Of a stretch of 34,692 bases of DNA, positions 8,598 to 16,636 are shown piece by piece. Positions within the stretch are counted from its first letter, which is position 1. Every line of letters begins with the position of its first letter. Below the pieces are notes generated by a model that was given only the letters and a program-made list of their open reading frames with translations, was not told where the DNA came from and ran no database searches. Both the position numbers and the translations under genes were made by a program. Source of the stretch: Eubacterium sp. (GTDB taxonomy: Bacteria; Bacillota; Clostridia; Lachnospirales; Lachnospiraceae); NCBI GenBank assembly GCA_022764165.1, contig JALERM010000037.1:1-34692 (forward strand), in the 5' to 3' direction.

Positions 8598-9208
8598 GAT
8601 CTTAATACCATAAGGCTCCAGGAAATGTTCCTTGTCATGGAGGTATTTTTGATTGCGGTATCGATCGATTGCTCAAACATATTACGGAACATGGACAATA
8701 CGCCAGGTTCTGACCATGAAACCTGTGAACTGTTGATCCGTTTATAATCACATTTAGAATTCCTGCATACGGTCACTTTGAATTTTATGGTCGGATATTT
8801 AAAAGAACAATTGAATTCCATGTCACAAATAATATCTTTCCCTTTCTGTCTGGGGTTGATCGGATATATTCCGATGCTTTCCAGATACAACAGGTCAAAA
8901 ATATCCGCAGAATCAGGAAGAGTACCATCAGACTTTATGCTGTCAGTGATTGCAAACCGTCCATGCATTTCATCAAGGCGTAGTTTTCCTAAAGATGCAA
9001 TTACAGTAAATTCTTTTTCCTTAGTGTTCTTTTCATATGCAATGACTTCCCTTATTCTTTCCAGATTCGTTTTGGGCAAATCCCCATGTATTACATGGGG
9101 AATCCTCCCTGCGCATTTTCCACAGATATATCCTTCCATCGTTTTTTCTTTGTTAACAGTGATAATTTTTCCTGACATAGGATGCATTGATTCATAAGTT
9201 TTCCTCAT
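8594..9208 (-). CDS. DUF4428-like protein with a CxxC site
   Basis: A 204-residue protein. Near residue 28 it has YICGKCAGRI, a partial zinc-binding CxxC. A helix (LERIREVIAYEKNTKEK) follows, then alternating beta strands with FAITDS, FDLLYLESIGIYP and FNCSFKYPTIKFKVTV. This order (CxxC, helix, sheet ending in an IKI/IKFK strand) fits DUF4428 proteins of Firmicutes as I know them; the domain's role is unknown. The first CxxC expected at the N-terminus is missing, so the protein may be truncated. There is no clear ribosome binding site at ATG 9208; internal ATGs at codons 8 and 11 are alternatives. The C-terminal ~15 residues may be non-native, where the gene abuts the ATPase fragment. Confidence 0.45.
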   Translation of the reverse strand: MRKTYESMHPMSGKIITVNKEKTMEGYICGKCAGRIPHVIHGDLPKTNLERIREVIAYEKNTKEKEFTVIASLGKLRLDEMHGRFAITDSIKSDGTLPDSADIFDLLYLESIGIYPINPRQKGKDIICDMEFNCSFKYPTIKFKVTVCRNSKCDYKRINSSQVSWSEPGVLSMFRNMFEQSIDTAIKNTSMTRNISWSLMVLRS

Positions 9209-9406
9209 TCATTTTCTAATTAGCAAAAAGTTTCATCTCTAATATGGGCAATAATCTCCGATAAGAATAAAAATATGGCAAGCAAAATAACTGTTCCTTG
9301 TGTTTTCTCCTGCAAAAATGCATAAACAAAAGAAGTGTACTATCATATAAGCAGATAATGATTATATGAATCAATGCAAAAAAACTTGTAATAGGGAAGA
9401 TATAAT

Positions 9407-11575
9407 ATGGAATTTACAGGTACATACCGCCATACCTATATGCGTGATATGCAGACAGGGTATACTAAATTCAGCTTTCTTCCATTGGAGGAAGTTGATG
9501 GAATTGATCAATATGGGAACATCTTATGTATGGGAAAGATACCTCTGTATTCAAAGGGAATGCCATTAAAAATTCGGTGCAATAGGAGACAGACATCTTC
9601 AGGACATACTTATTTCATACTGGAACATATAGAGGAATATGTGGCACATGATGCATTGCTGAAACAGTTTTTGATCACTTCTTTTGATGGACTGAATGAA
9701 AAGAAGACAGATGCGATACTTGCTTATACCGGGTCGGATATTTTTTCTTTTGCAGCCAGAGAAGATGCTGCCATCCATCTTAAGGAACATGTGAAAGGGG
9801 TAGCAAAAATAGCAGATACTCTCATAGAAAAGCTGCGTGCTACAGTAGTGATCCGGGATATCATGCAGCTTATCGAACCCTATGGTGGAACGTATGAGCA
9901 TGCCTTACGATTGTTCGAGAGACACGGTAACAATGCATTTCATGCACTTTGTTCTTCTGTCTATACGGAAGGTGCTTACGCTGGCATGGATATCTTTCTT
10001 TGCGACCGTATCAGCAACGACGCATATTATGACAAAACTCGCGTGTCTGCCTTCTTGTTTGACGCCATGGAACGTGCATTGTCAATGGGTCACTCCTGTC
10101 TGCCTTATGAGAAGATGATACAGATGGCACAAACAGCTTCCTCGAACAGTTGTTACGAAGAAAAGGTGCCGTATAGCTGTTTCCTCTCAGCACTTATCAC
10201 CCATATTAATGAGAAAAAATTTCTTGTATATAGAGGAAAAGATACACTGTATGTCTACCAGCCCAAACTTGCAAAAGCTGAAGACACGGTTGTAGAGCAG
10301 GTAAAACGGCTGCAGTTATCGTCTTACAATACCAAATGGGACAGTAGAAACTTGCCTGCCATTGAAGAATACTTATCTGTAACATATAACGATGGACAAA
10401 AACAAGCATTTTCATTATTAGAAAAGACCGGCATCAAAATACTGACTGGACCGCCAGGATCCGGAAAGACCATGACGATTCGAGGACTGATCCATGCATA
10501 TGAATGCATGTATCCGGATAAAAAGATCGCATTATGTGCGTCCACTGGTCGTGCTGCACAGGTCATGAGTCGTGCGTCTGGGAAAAAAAGCCAGACTATG
10601 TACAAATTACTGGATATACGCCCTTATGGTGACTGGGAGATCCAGTCTAAGAATGAAAATGATCCAATAGATGCTGATTTTATCATATGTGATGAGGTGT
10701 CAATGAGTGGATTAATGATCATGTCACTTCTTTTTCGTGCTGTTAAAAGTGGTGCGCTATTGTTACTTGTTGGAGATGAGGATCAGCTGCAGTCCGTAGA
10801 CCCTGGAAATGTCCTCTATGATTTGATTCATAGTGGGCAGATAGATGTATATCGGCTGCAGGAAGTCATGCGACAACAAAATGGGCAAATTTTTTCTAAT
10901 GCAATAAAAGCAAAGGTAGGTCGTATTGATTTTGTCGAAGACCATACATTTCGCATCTATGATTTTGCATCCGAGGTCCAGATAATGGATTACCTGAAAC
11001 AAAATTACAAAAAAGCTGGTATACATGACTATTTAAGAAAACAGATCATTATGCTGACCAGAGTAGGTGTATGCGGGACAGAAGCCATCAACAAAATATT
11101 TGAACAACCGCAAAAAAATGCCATTTTATATGGCGGTTATGCTTATCATTTACATGACAAGATTATCATGAACCGTATAAATTACCGGAAGGGTTATTTT
11201 AATGGAGACATTGGCTATATATGCCATCTGAATACAGACTCTATCACAGTTAAGATCAATGAGTGGGAAATACCATTAAGTCATGATGACTTATCTGATA
11301 TAGAACCTGCAGAAGCAGTTACTGCTCATAAAGCCCAGGGTTCGGAATTTGATTATGTATATTTTATCGTATCCCCACAATACCGCAACATGCTGACAAA
11401 ACGTATCCTTTATACCACCATGACCAGGGCAAAGAAAAAACTTCTGGTGCTGACGTGTGGACATGCGTTAACAGATTCCCGACTGGTAGGAAATGAGGAT
11501 ATCCGTTATTCAAATCTGGCCCAGAAGCTGCAAAAGAGTTGTTCATCATCTTGCAAAAATGCATGCAAAGAATAA
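9407..11575 (+). CDS. RecD2-like SF1B 5'-3' DNA helicase
   Basis: A 722-residue helicase of the RecD2/TraA type, close to the usual RecD2 length. The N-terminal ~300 residues contain the OB-like and helix-hairpin-helix region of the family (FLITSFDGLNEKKTDAILA). The helicase core has GPPGSGKT at 348-355 (motif I), CDEVSMSG with D429/E430 (motif II; RecD2 usually has DEASM), GDEDQLQSV (motif III), TAHKAQGSEFDYV (motif V) and TTMTRAKKKL (motif VI). The family unwinds DNA 5' to 3' in repair and replication, and on plasmids it probably supports element replication or processing of transferred strands. A GGGAAGA site precedes the ATG. The gene lies 32 bp upstream of parA in the same direction. A broken copy of its 5' part lies at 7264-8059. 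Confidence 0.88.
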   Translation: MEFTGTYRHTYMRDMQTGYTKFSFLPLEEVDGIDQYGNILCMGKIPLYSKGMPLKIRCNRRQTSSGHTYFILEHIEEYVAHDALLKQFLITSFDGLNEKKTDAILAYTGSDIFSFAAREDAAIHLKEHVKGVAKIADTLIEKLRATVVIRDIMQLIEPYGGTYEHALRLFERHGNNAFHALCSSVYTEGAYAGMDIFLCDRISNDAYYDKTRVSAFLFDAMERALSMGHSCLPYEKMIQMAQTASSNSCYEEKVPYSCFLSALITHINEKKFLVYRGKDTLYVYQPKLAKAEDTVVEQVKRLQLSSYNTKWDSRNLPAIEEYLSVTYNDGQKQAFSLLEKTGIKILTGPPGSGKTMTIRGLIHAYECMYPDKKIALCASTGRAAQVMSRASGKKSQTMYKLLDIRPYGDWEIQSKNENDPIDADFIICDEVSMSGLMIMSLLFRAVKSGALLLLVGDEDQLQSVDPGNVLYDLIHSGQIDVYRLQEVMRQQNGQIFSNAIKAKVGRIDFVEDHTFRIYDFASEVQIMDYLKQNYKKAGIHDYLRKQIIMLTRVGVCGTEAINKIFEQPQKNAILYGGYAYHLHDKIIMNRINYRKGYFNGDIGYICHLNTDSITVKINEWEIPLSHDDLSDIEPAEAVTAHKAQGSEFDYVYFIVSPQYRNMLTKRILYTTMTRAKKKLLVLTCGHALTDSRLVGNEDIRYSNLAQKLQKSCSSSCKNACKE

Positions 11576-11607
11576 ATGATTTATAATAAGAAAAAAGGAG
11601 GAAACCC

Positions 11608-12468
11608 ATGTGTATTGTATTATCAAACATTAATATAAAAGGCGGTATCGGAAAGACTATCGGAAATGCAACAATGGCAGAGATTCTGGCAAAATGCAAT
11701 AAGAAAGTTCTCATTATCGATAACGACCCACAATGTAATATGACCGGTCTATTCGGGATGATGATGGACCAAGAACACTATACGGTCAAAGACCTGTATA
11801 TGTGCCCTCAGGAAGAACTATCAGAGTATGCCAAAGAAATGGTCTATCCGACAAACTATGAAAATATCCATATGATCGTATCAGAACCAGGACACAGGGA
11901 CACCATCTCATACGTTGAACAGCTGAGAGATTGTGATACAAGGAGTATTTTGGCAAATGCGATCAATTACCTGAAAGAAGATTATGATTATATCATCATT
12001 GACAAAAATCCCAGTGCAGATATTCTTGCCACGAATGTATTAGTAGCATGTGATGAAGTAATTGCCCCGGTTGAGATGGATGGATTTTCCTATCAGGGTC
12101 TGACAAACCTGTTCCTCGAAGTACAGAATATCACTGCGAATGGAGACTTGAATCCGTTCTTAAATTTTCGTGGAATTTATATGGTCAAGGTTGAACGGTA
12201 TACGAACCTGTTCCGGCAGTTATATAAGGCATATAAAGACCAGCTTGGGGAATTCTTTTTACAGACAACGATCCGAAAAAGTATCCGTGTAGCGGAATGT
12301 TCCGCAAATTCCAAACCTCTGCTTCATTATCGGAAACGTTCCAATGCACTGGAGGATTACATATTGTTACTGAGTGAATTGGGATACATAACAGAAGAAC
12401 AGACACAGCATTTACTTTCTGACCATGCAACATCAAAAGAATTCAGATGTAACCAGAATTTAGAATAG
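11608..12468 (+). CDS. parA: ParA/Soj-type partition ATPase
   Basis: A 286-residue ParA/MinD-superfamily ATPase with a deviant Walker A box KGGIGKT at 11-17 (signature lysine K11), a motif A' segment VLIIDNDPQCNMTGLFG, and a Walker B-like DYIIIDKNPS. The lack of a long N-terminal DNA-binding domain places it with the short, Soj-like ParAs (type Ib). It forms ATP-dependent DNA-bound gradients that position the element through ParB. An excellent AAAGGAGG site lies 9 bp before the ATG. ParB follows 45 bp downstream. Confidence 0.9.
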   Translation: MCIVLSNINIKGGIGKTIGNATMAEILAKCNKKVLIIDNDPQCNMTGLFGMMMDQEHYTVKDLYMCPQEELSEYAKEMVYPTNYENIHMIVSEPGHRDTISYVEQLRDCDTRSILANAINYLKEDYDYIIIDKNPSADILATNVLVACDEVIAPVEMDGFSYQGLTNLFLEVQNITANGDLNPFLNFRGIYMVKVERYTNLFRQLYKAYKDQLGEFFLQTTIRKSIRVAECSANSKPLLHYRKRSNALEDYILLLSELGYITEEQTQHLLSDHATSKEFRCNQNLE

Positions 12469-12513
12469 ATGCTGAGATAATCAAAAGAACAGATATTAGG
12501 AAAGGGTTAAAAT

Positions 12514-13584
12514 ATGGGAAAAAAAGATTTTACATTAGGCAAAGGACTTGGCAATATGAATCCGGCTAATTTTGCAGCCGGTATGAATACGCAGCGTTGG
12601 GGACAGGTGATCTATATCTCACCAGAATCGATTGTCCCTAATCCCAAAAATAAATATGAGATCGAGAATATTGATGAACTTGCAGACAATATCGCTGTGT
12701 ATGGGGTTTTACAGCCGCTTCTGGTCAAAGGCCCTCTGCCTGATAAGACATACATGTTATTAGGTGGTGAACGACGCTGGACTGCAGTAAAAAAGGTGAT
12801 CGAAACGAATCCTGCTGCGGCTTCAAAACTGGAGAAAATCCCTGTGGAAGTATATGGTCCCGCTGATATGGATGAAATCGATGAAGACATCATCATACGT
12901 GAAACAAACAGCCAAGCACGTAATATGGACAAATACCGTAAACAGGATATTTGGGAATTATTTGATCTTTATAAGAAGAAGCAGGAACGTGGTGATGAAA
13001 TGCCAGATAACATCATCAGACGGATTTCTGAGAAAATGGGGATAGGAGAAAGACAGGTGCAAAAAATTGTATCCATTGACGAATATATGATCCCTGAAAT
13101 GAAAGAAATGGTCGCAGATGGCGGTATGTCAATTAATAAAGCTTCTAAAATCGCACATCTTCCAAAAGAGAAACAGGAAGAAGTCTATAAAATCATGGAA
13201 GAAGAAGGCGATATTGATATGGAAACGATCCGTGAAATCGAAAAAGGGTCCGTATGTAACGAAAATAAGATCACGGAATCAGAAATAAGCGAGGAGGATC
13301 CCGATGATACAGTTTACATGCCGTTTCCTGAAATTCCTGCTTCCTATGCAGATGATATGATGGAAGAAGAAAAAGATTATCATGGAGCTATTGAGATGGT
13401 AGAGGATCGCTCCGAACAATTTTATCAGGAAGTTGAAAAAATAGAGAAAGAAAAAAGGGAACGTGAGTTTATCGACCGGATTCTTGGATGGATGAAGGAA
13501 GTTGATCAGCTTGAGTGTCTGGAAGACTACCAAAAGGATGCAATGGAACGTATACAGGAGTTGGTGAATTCTATTTTGGCTTAA
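12514..13584 (+). CDS. parB: ParB-type partition protein
   Basis: A 356-residue protein with the ParB/Srx fold: IVPNPKNKYEIENIDELADN, the catalytic CTP-binding signature GGERRW (G84-W89) and IPVEVYG. A helix-turn-helix DNA-binding region follows (ISEKMGIGERQVQKIV, residues ~170-186, and MSINKASKIAHLPKE). The C-terminus from ~245 is acidic and then coiled-coil-like, consistent with dimerisation. It partners with ParA. ParB proteins of this class load at parS sites and slide as CTP clamps; I find no obvious parS palindrome repeated in this window. A GGAAAGGG site precedes the ATG and a terminator follows the gene. Confidence 0.9.
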   Translation: MGKKDFTLGKGLGNMNPANFAAGMNTQRWGQVIYISPESIVPNPKNKYEIENIDELADNIAVYGVLQPLLVKGPLPDKTYMLLGGERRWTAVKKVIETNPAAASKLEKIPVEVYGPADMDEIDEDIIIRETNSQARNMDKYRKQDIWELFDLYKKKQERGDEMPDNIIRRISEKMGIGERQVQKIVSIDEYMIPEMKEMVADGGMSINKASKIAHLPKEKQEEVYKIMEEEGDIDMETIREIEKGSVCNENKITESEISEEDPDDTVYMPFPEIPASYADDMMEEEKDYHGAIEMVEDRSEQFYQEVEKIEKEKREREFIDRILGWMKEVDQLECLEDYQKDAMERIQELVNSILA

Positions 13585-13593
13585 TATGATGCT

Positions 13594-13617
13594 AACCGGG
13601 TCCTTAGTCCCGGTTTT
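13594..13617 (+). terminator. Rho-independent terminator after parB
   Basis: AACCGGG at 13594-13600 and CCCGGTT at 13609-13615 form a perfect 7-bp stem with an 8-base loop, followed by TT and an A-rich run. It closes the helicase-parA-parB transcription unit. Confidence 0.7.
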
Positions 13618-13750
13618 AAAAAACGAACTCGGTTCACAAAAGTAGATTATTTATTCAAATTTTGCCCATATTGTCTTCTAAAGGATAGAATTGCCTAAGA
13701 TAATAATGACATTATATGATACTTTACTTCTACAAAGGAGGTGTAGAGAG

Positions 13751-13909
13751 ATGGATGAAAAATTAACAGATTCTCTAAAATTGGAAAAAAATGAAATTAA
13801 AAGAAATACCAGTAAAGAGGAAACAACAGATTCTAGCAATAAGACCAATCCATGCGAAGGTTGTTACGGGGCAACCAATTATGAATGCAGTTTTTGTGCT
13901 CACTTTTAG
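13751..13909 (+). CDS. Small cysteine-motif peptide, unknown function
   Basis: A 52-residue product. ATG 13751 is chosen because a perfect AAAGGAGGTG site lies 8 bp upstream; the frame is open further upstream but without such a signal. The first ~34 residues are charged and low in complexity (KLEKNEIKRNTSKEETTDSS). The last 18 carry all the cysteines: CEGCYGATNYECSFCAHF, two CxxC pairs seven residues apart. This leader-plus-cysteine-core layout resembles some ribosomally made modified peptides (RiPPs), but two CxxC pairs also fit a small zinc knuckle. No radical-SAM or other modifying enzyme is visible in the window. It sits alone between the parB terminator and the next gene. Confidence 0.55.
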   Translation: MDEKLTDSLKLEKNEIKRNTSKEETTDSSNKTNPCEGCYGATNYECSFCAHF

Positions 13910-14070
13910 TTTTATCATATAAGAACTTTATTATTTCAGTCCTTTCATTATGTAAAAAGAATTTCTATTCAACAAGTATTATAATGTAAGCATGGTAAGG
14001 AGTAATTCATCGAAAATACTTTGTTTACATATAGTGTTTGCTCAGTGTGAAAAAAATGGGAGAATCGAAC

Positions 14071-16158
14071 ATGACATTAGAAGAAAAACTAAGATTATGG
14101 GTCAAGATAACAGGTGTTGATCCATCTGAAAATCAAACATCTTATACGATCCATTTTGATGGTCGTTTATCGTCCTGGGATATTGAGAGAATGAACAATC
14201 ATATCAAAGAAGCACTGGACTATGATGAATCAGGACTTTTTGCGGAAGCCTACCTTACTGTATATTTTGAAGAATATATCAAAAAAAGACAAATGACACT
14301 GTGTGAGATTCTGACAAATGAGCAGGTAAAGGAATTCATGACAGATGCGGGAGAATTGTACCGGGAACTTAAGAGAAGCGATTGCAGTAACCGTATCATG
14401 AAAGAAGCCTGTCAAGTAATGGACTTTTATGGACTAAATCATGACCAGTTGGGAATTTTTGACGTGGCAGAACTAAGAACTTCCGCTACAAGATGTATGG
14501 CAGGAAAGCTACGAAGGCTGCAGTTTAGTTCAGGGAAGCCTTCATCTGAAGGATTCAAAATGACGCAATCAATCTATATGTACAAAAACTTGGATGCTCT
14601 GCTTCTGTGTGCAGCTAATAATACGATTGACGGTGTATCACTGGGGTACATACGGGATGAAGAACAGATCACGGACAGCTATTTTGCATTTATCATCAAA
14701 AATGGTCAAAACCTGTATCTGCTTACAGATATGCCGCATTACAAAAATCCATTACAGAACCGGATGACCAGATGCCCAGGCCGGAACATGCACGACCGTA
14801 TCAACTCGAATTTTTTTCCTTATCAGACTGTTGCTAATATTGACACCTCAGATTTGTGGGGTAGTGGAAGATATGGTACATCTGAAACTTCTACAGAATT
14901 ATCAGAGCAGACAGATTACGTCAGGATCAAGATTGGAACTTTCGAATCTATGGATGAACAGGAAGCATTCTGGACTGTCATGATGCTGTCCATGATACAG
15001 GATGAGTTTTACAAAAAAGTACCACAGTACGAAATATCTTATACCGGATCCATGATACAGAGTGCACAGATTCCGTCCAGTACTACAGCACTGACGATCC
15101 GTTCTGTCCTCCCGGTTATGGAACTTTCTGATATTTCTATCAAAGATACCATGGATCTGGAATATGAACAGCGGAAAGAAGTAAATGGGATTAATGACTA
15201 TCTTCTGGAACGGTACAGGAATCAGCTGGACAATTCTGCGTTCAATCTGATCCGTGGGACAGAGAAATTTGAGATTGCAGATAACAAATATTCAAAAGAA
15301 ACAGGATTTTTTCACGATAAAAGACATCTGATGGTGCCGTTTGACCTTAACATGTGCGGCACTCAAAAGGAGATTCTTGACAATCAGAAATTCATAGAAC
15401 GCTACAATTATTCTGCTCAGATACAGGTGCTGGCAGATAAAGATTTTGAGGAAAATAAACAAGAAATCTATCGGACTGTGCAGAACTATATTGATCCACG
15501 CATCAGAGAATTGTGCAAGATGCATCTTTTGGGACAGTTGAAGGGCATCCACCATGTATTCGATTCCAGTAAAGAATTTGGGTGTTTTACAGATAAGGAA
15601 ATATCTATTAGCAAAATGGATACGTTTGATCGGTGGTATGATGGTACTATCTCTTCAAGATATAGATATGGGTATACGGTAAGGTCTACAAAGGCTGATA
15701 TGAGATGTGCATTTACAGGGAAAGCACCTGGAGTAGTCATCAAGATCATGCCTGCCAACATTCAGGAAGTTGCAATGGTCTGCGGCTGCACAGTACAGGA
15801 ACTGCCAGAACAGATACAGCATTGGAAAGAAAGTGACAGATATGTGGGAAATCCGATACTGCAAAATATAGACCCTTTGCTTTGGAATATTATAGATCCA
15901 TTTGAAAAAATGGATTTCGGTATTACAATCCTCTTATCAAAAAAAGAGTATCTGGCAATTTGTTCAGAAGCAGGAGTGAAACAAGACAAGTTCTGGGAAG
16001 CTACAAAACCCGTATGCTTTAATTGTGGCAGAGATAATGATAAGTATTGTCGTGGTAAATATCGATATAACTGGACTGGTTCAAAGGTAGAGCATGATCT
16101 GATAAAAAAATGTAAAAAATGCAAATGGTATAAGAAACTCAATCACTCCTCCCCATAA
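14071..16158 (+). CDS. Unknown ~695-residue protein with C-terminal zinc ribbon, 3' end split by an IS-like element
   Basis: I do not recognise the family. ATG 14071 is preferred because GGGAGA lies 7 bp upstream; TTG 14038 and ATG 14056 are in frame but less supported. The protein is mixed alpha/beta without membrane segments or a P-loop. A four-cysteine zinc site lies near the C-terminus: CFNCG (C649, C652) and CKKC (C681, C684). The last residues (HSSP) are encoded by the left hairpin of the inserted element at 16144. Joining base 16143 to 16364 instead keeps the frame open for 37 more codons, so the native product was probably ~730 residues. Its place between ParB and the SUV3-like helicase suggests nucleic-acid metabolism, which is inference only. 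Confidence 0.7.
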   Translation: MTLEEKLRLWVKITGVDPSENQTSYTIHFDGRLSSWDIERMNNHIKEALDYDESGLFAEAYLTVYFEEYIKKRQMTLCEILTNEQVKEFMTDAGELYRELKRSDCSNRIMKEACQVMDFYGLNHDQLGIFDVAELRTSATRCMAGKLRRLQFSSGKPSSEGFKMTQSIYMYKNLDALLLCAANNTIDGVSLGYIRDEEQITDSYFAFIIKNGQNLYLLTDMPHYKNPLQNRMTRCPGRNMHDRINSNFFPYQTVANIDTSDLWGSGRYGTSETSTELSEQTDYVRIKIGTFESMDEQEAFWTVMMLSMIQDEFYKKVPQYEISYTGSMIQSAQIPSSTTALTIRSVLPVMELSDISIKDTMDLEYEQRKEVNGINDYLLERYRNQLDNSAFNLIRGTEKFEIADNKYSKETGFFHDKRHLMVPFDLNMCGTQKEILDNQKFIERYNYSAQIQVLADKDFEENKQEIYRTVQNYIDPRIRELCKMHLLGQLKGIHHVFDSSKEFGCFTDKEISISKMDTFDRWYDGTISSRYRYGYTVRSTKADMRCAFTGKAPGVVIKIMPANIQEVAMVCGCTVQELPEQIQHWKESDRYVGNPILQNIDPLLWNIIDPFEKMDFGITILLSKKEYLAICSEAGVKQDKFWEATKPVCFNCGRDNDKYCRGKYRYNWTGSKVEHDLIKKCKKCKWYKKLNHSSP

Positions 16159-16363
16159 AGGGGCGAGGCTTGCAACTCACCTATAAAAAACATACGTAAA
16201 AAAGGTGCAGACATAAACCTTCCGCCTGAAAAGTAAGTATCCAGATATTGAAATTCTATAGACGGTAGATTTTGAAAGACCTGGCTATATCTCTCCTATA
16301 AGACTGTAGTGATGCCAGGGGAATCTAAAGAATCCCACGGTTTTAACCGTGGGAGTATGTCAA
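16144..16363 (+). mobile_element. Orphan IS200/IS605-like element (MITE/PATE) lacking tnpA and tnpB, with guide-RNA-like right end
   Basis: The left end is an imperfect hairpin (CCTCCCC 16148-16154 with GGGG...AGG 16160-16168) followed by GGCTTGC. The right end has a perfect 9-bp stem, CCCACGGTT (16334-16342) with AACCGTGGG (16345-16353), followed by AGTATGTCAA and the TCAA tip. Both are typical of IS200/IS605 ends in Firmicutes, and the segment around GGGAATCTAAAGAATCCCACGG resembles the 3' scaffold of TnpB guide RNAs as I recall it. The ~220-bp body has no transposase or nuclease gene, so it must depend on enzymes elsewhere. It is inserted in the 3' end of the zinc-ribbon gene. Exact boundaries are inferred from the reading frame and the TCAA tip. 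Confidence 0.65.
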
Positions 16364-16477
16364 AAAACTGCAGTCAGCGAAAAGTTAAGAGACAGAGACT
16401 TGGAACTAGCGGAAGCAATCAAAATTACGAGAGAAACAAAAGAAGTGCTTTGTCAGGTAGTTGGTGACTTATGTTAG
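16364..16477 (+). pseudogene. Displaced C-terminal coding end of the interrupted zinc-ribbon gene
   Basis: Immediately after the element's TCAA tip a frame reads as a plausible helical tail (KTAVSEKLRDRDLELAEAI, then KITRETKEVLCQVVGDLC) to TAG 16475-16477. There is no start codon or ribosome binding site. If the element is removed after base 16143, this frame is exactly continuous with the upstream gene, adding 37 codons after YKKLN. The remaining ~160 bp to the next start hold an imperfect inverted repeat and a weak promoter-like stretch, and no gene. Confidence 0.4.
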
Positions 16478-16636
16478 TGGCTTTTGTCAAACAACCAACA
16501 AGTTACCAAAATATTACTCAGCAAACAGAAAATAATATATTTATACGAAATTACAGCCTTTTTCGACAATGAGAATGTGTTATCATATCAACAATAAAAG
16601 TTGCAAATAATCATTACATCAAATGAGGTATATCAT

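Noticed and set aside
16461-16509. Inverted repeat TTGGTGACTT / AAGTTACCAA before the SUV3-like gene
   Set aside because: Ten bases with one mismatch and a 29-base spacer, partly inside the displaced coding tail; too weak to call an operator or terminator.
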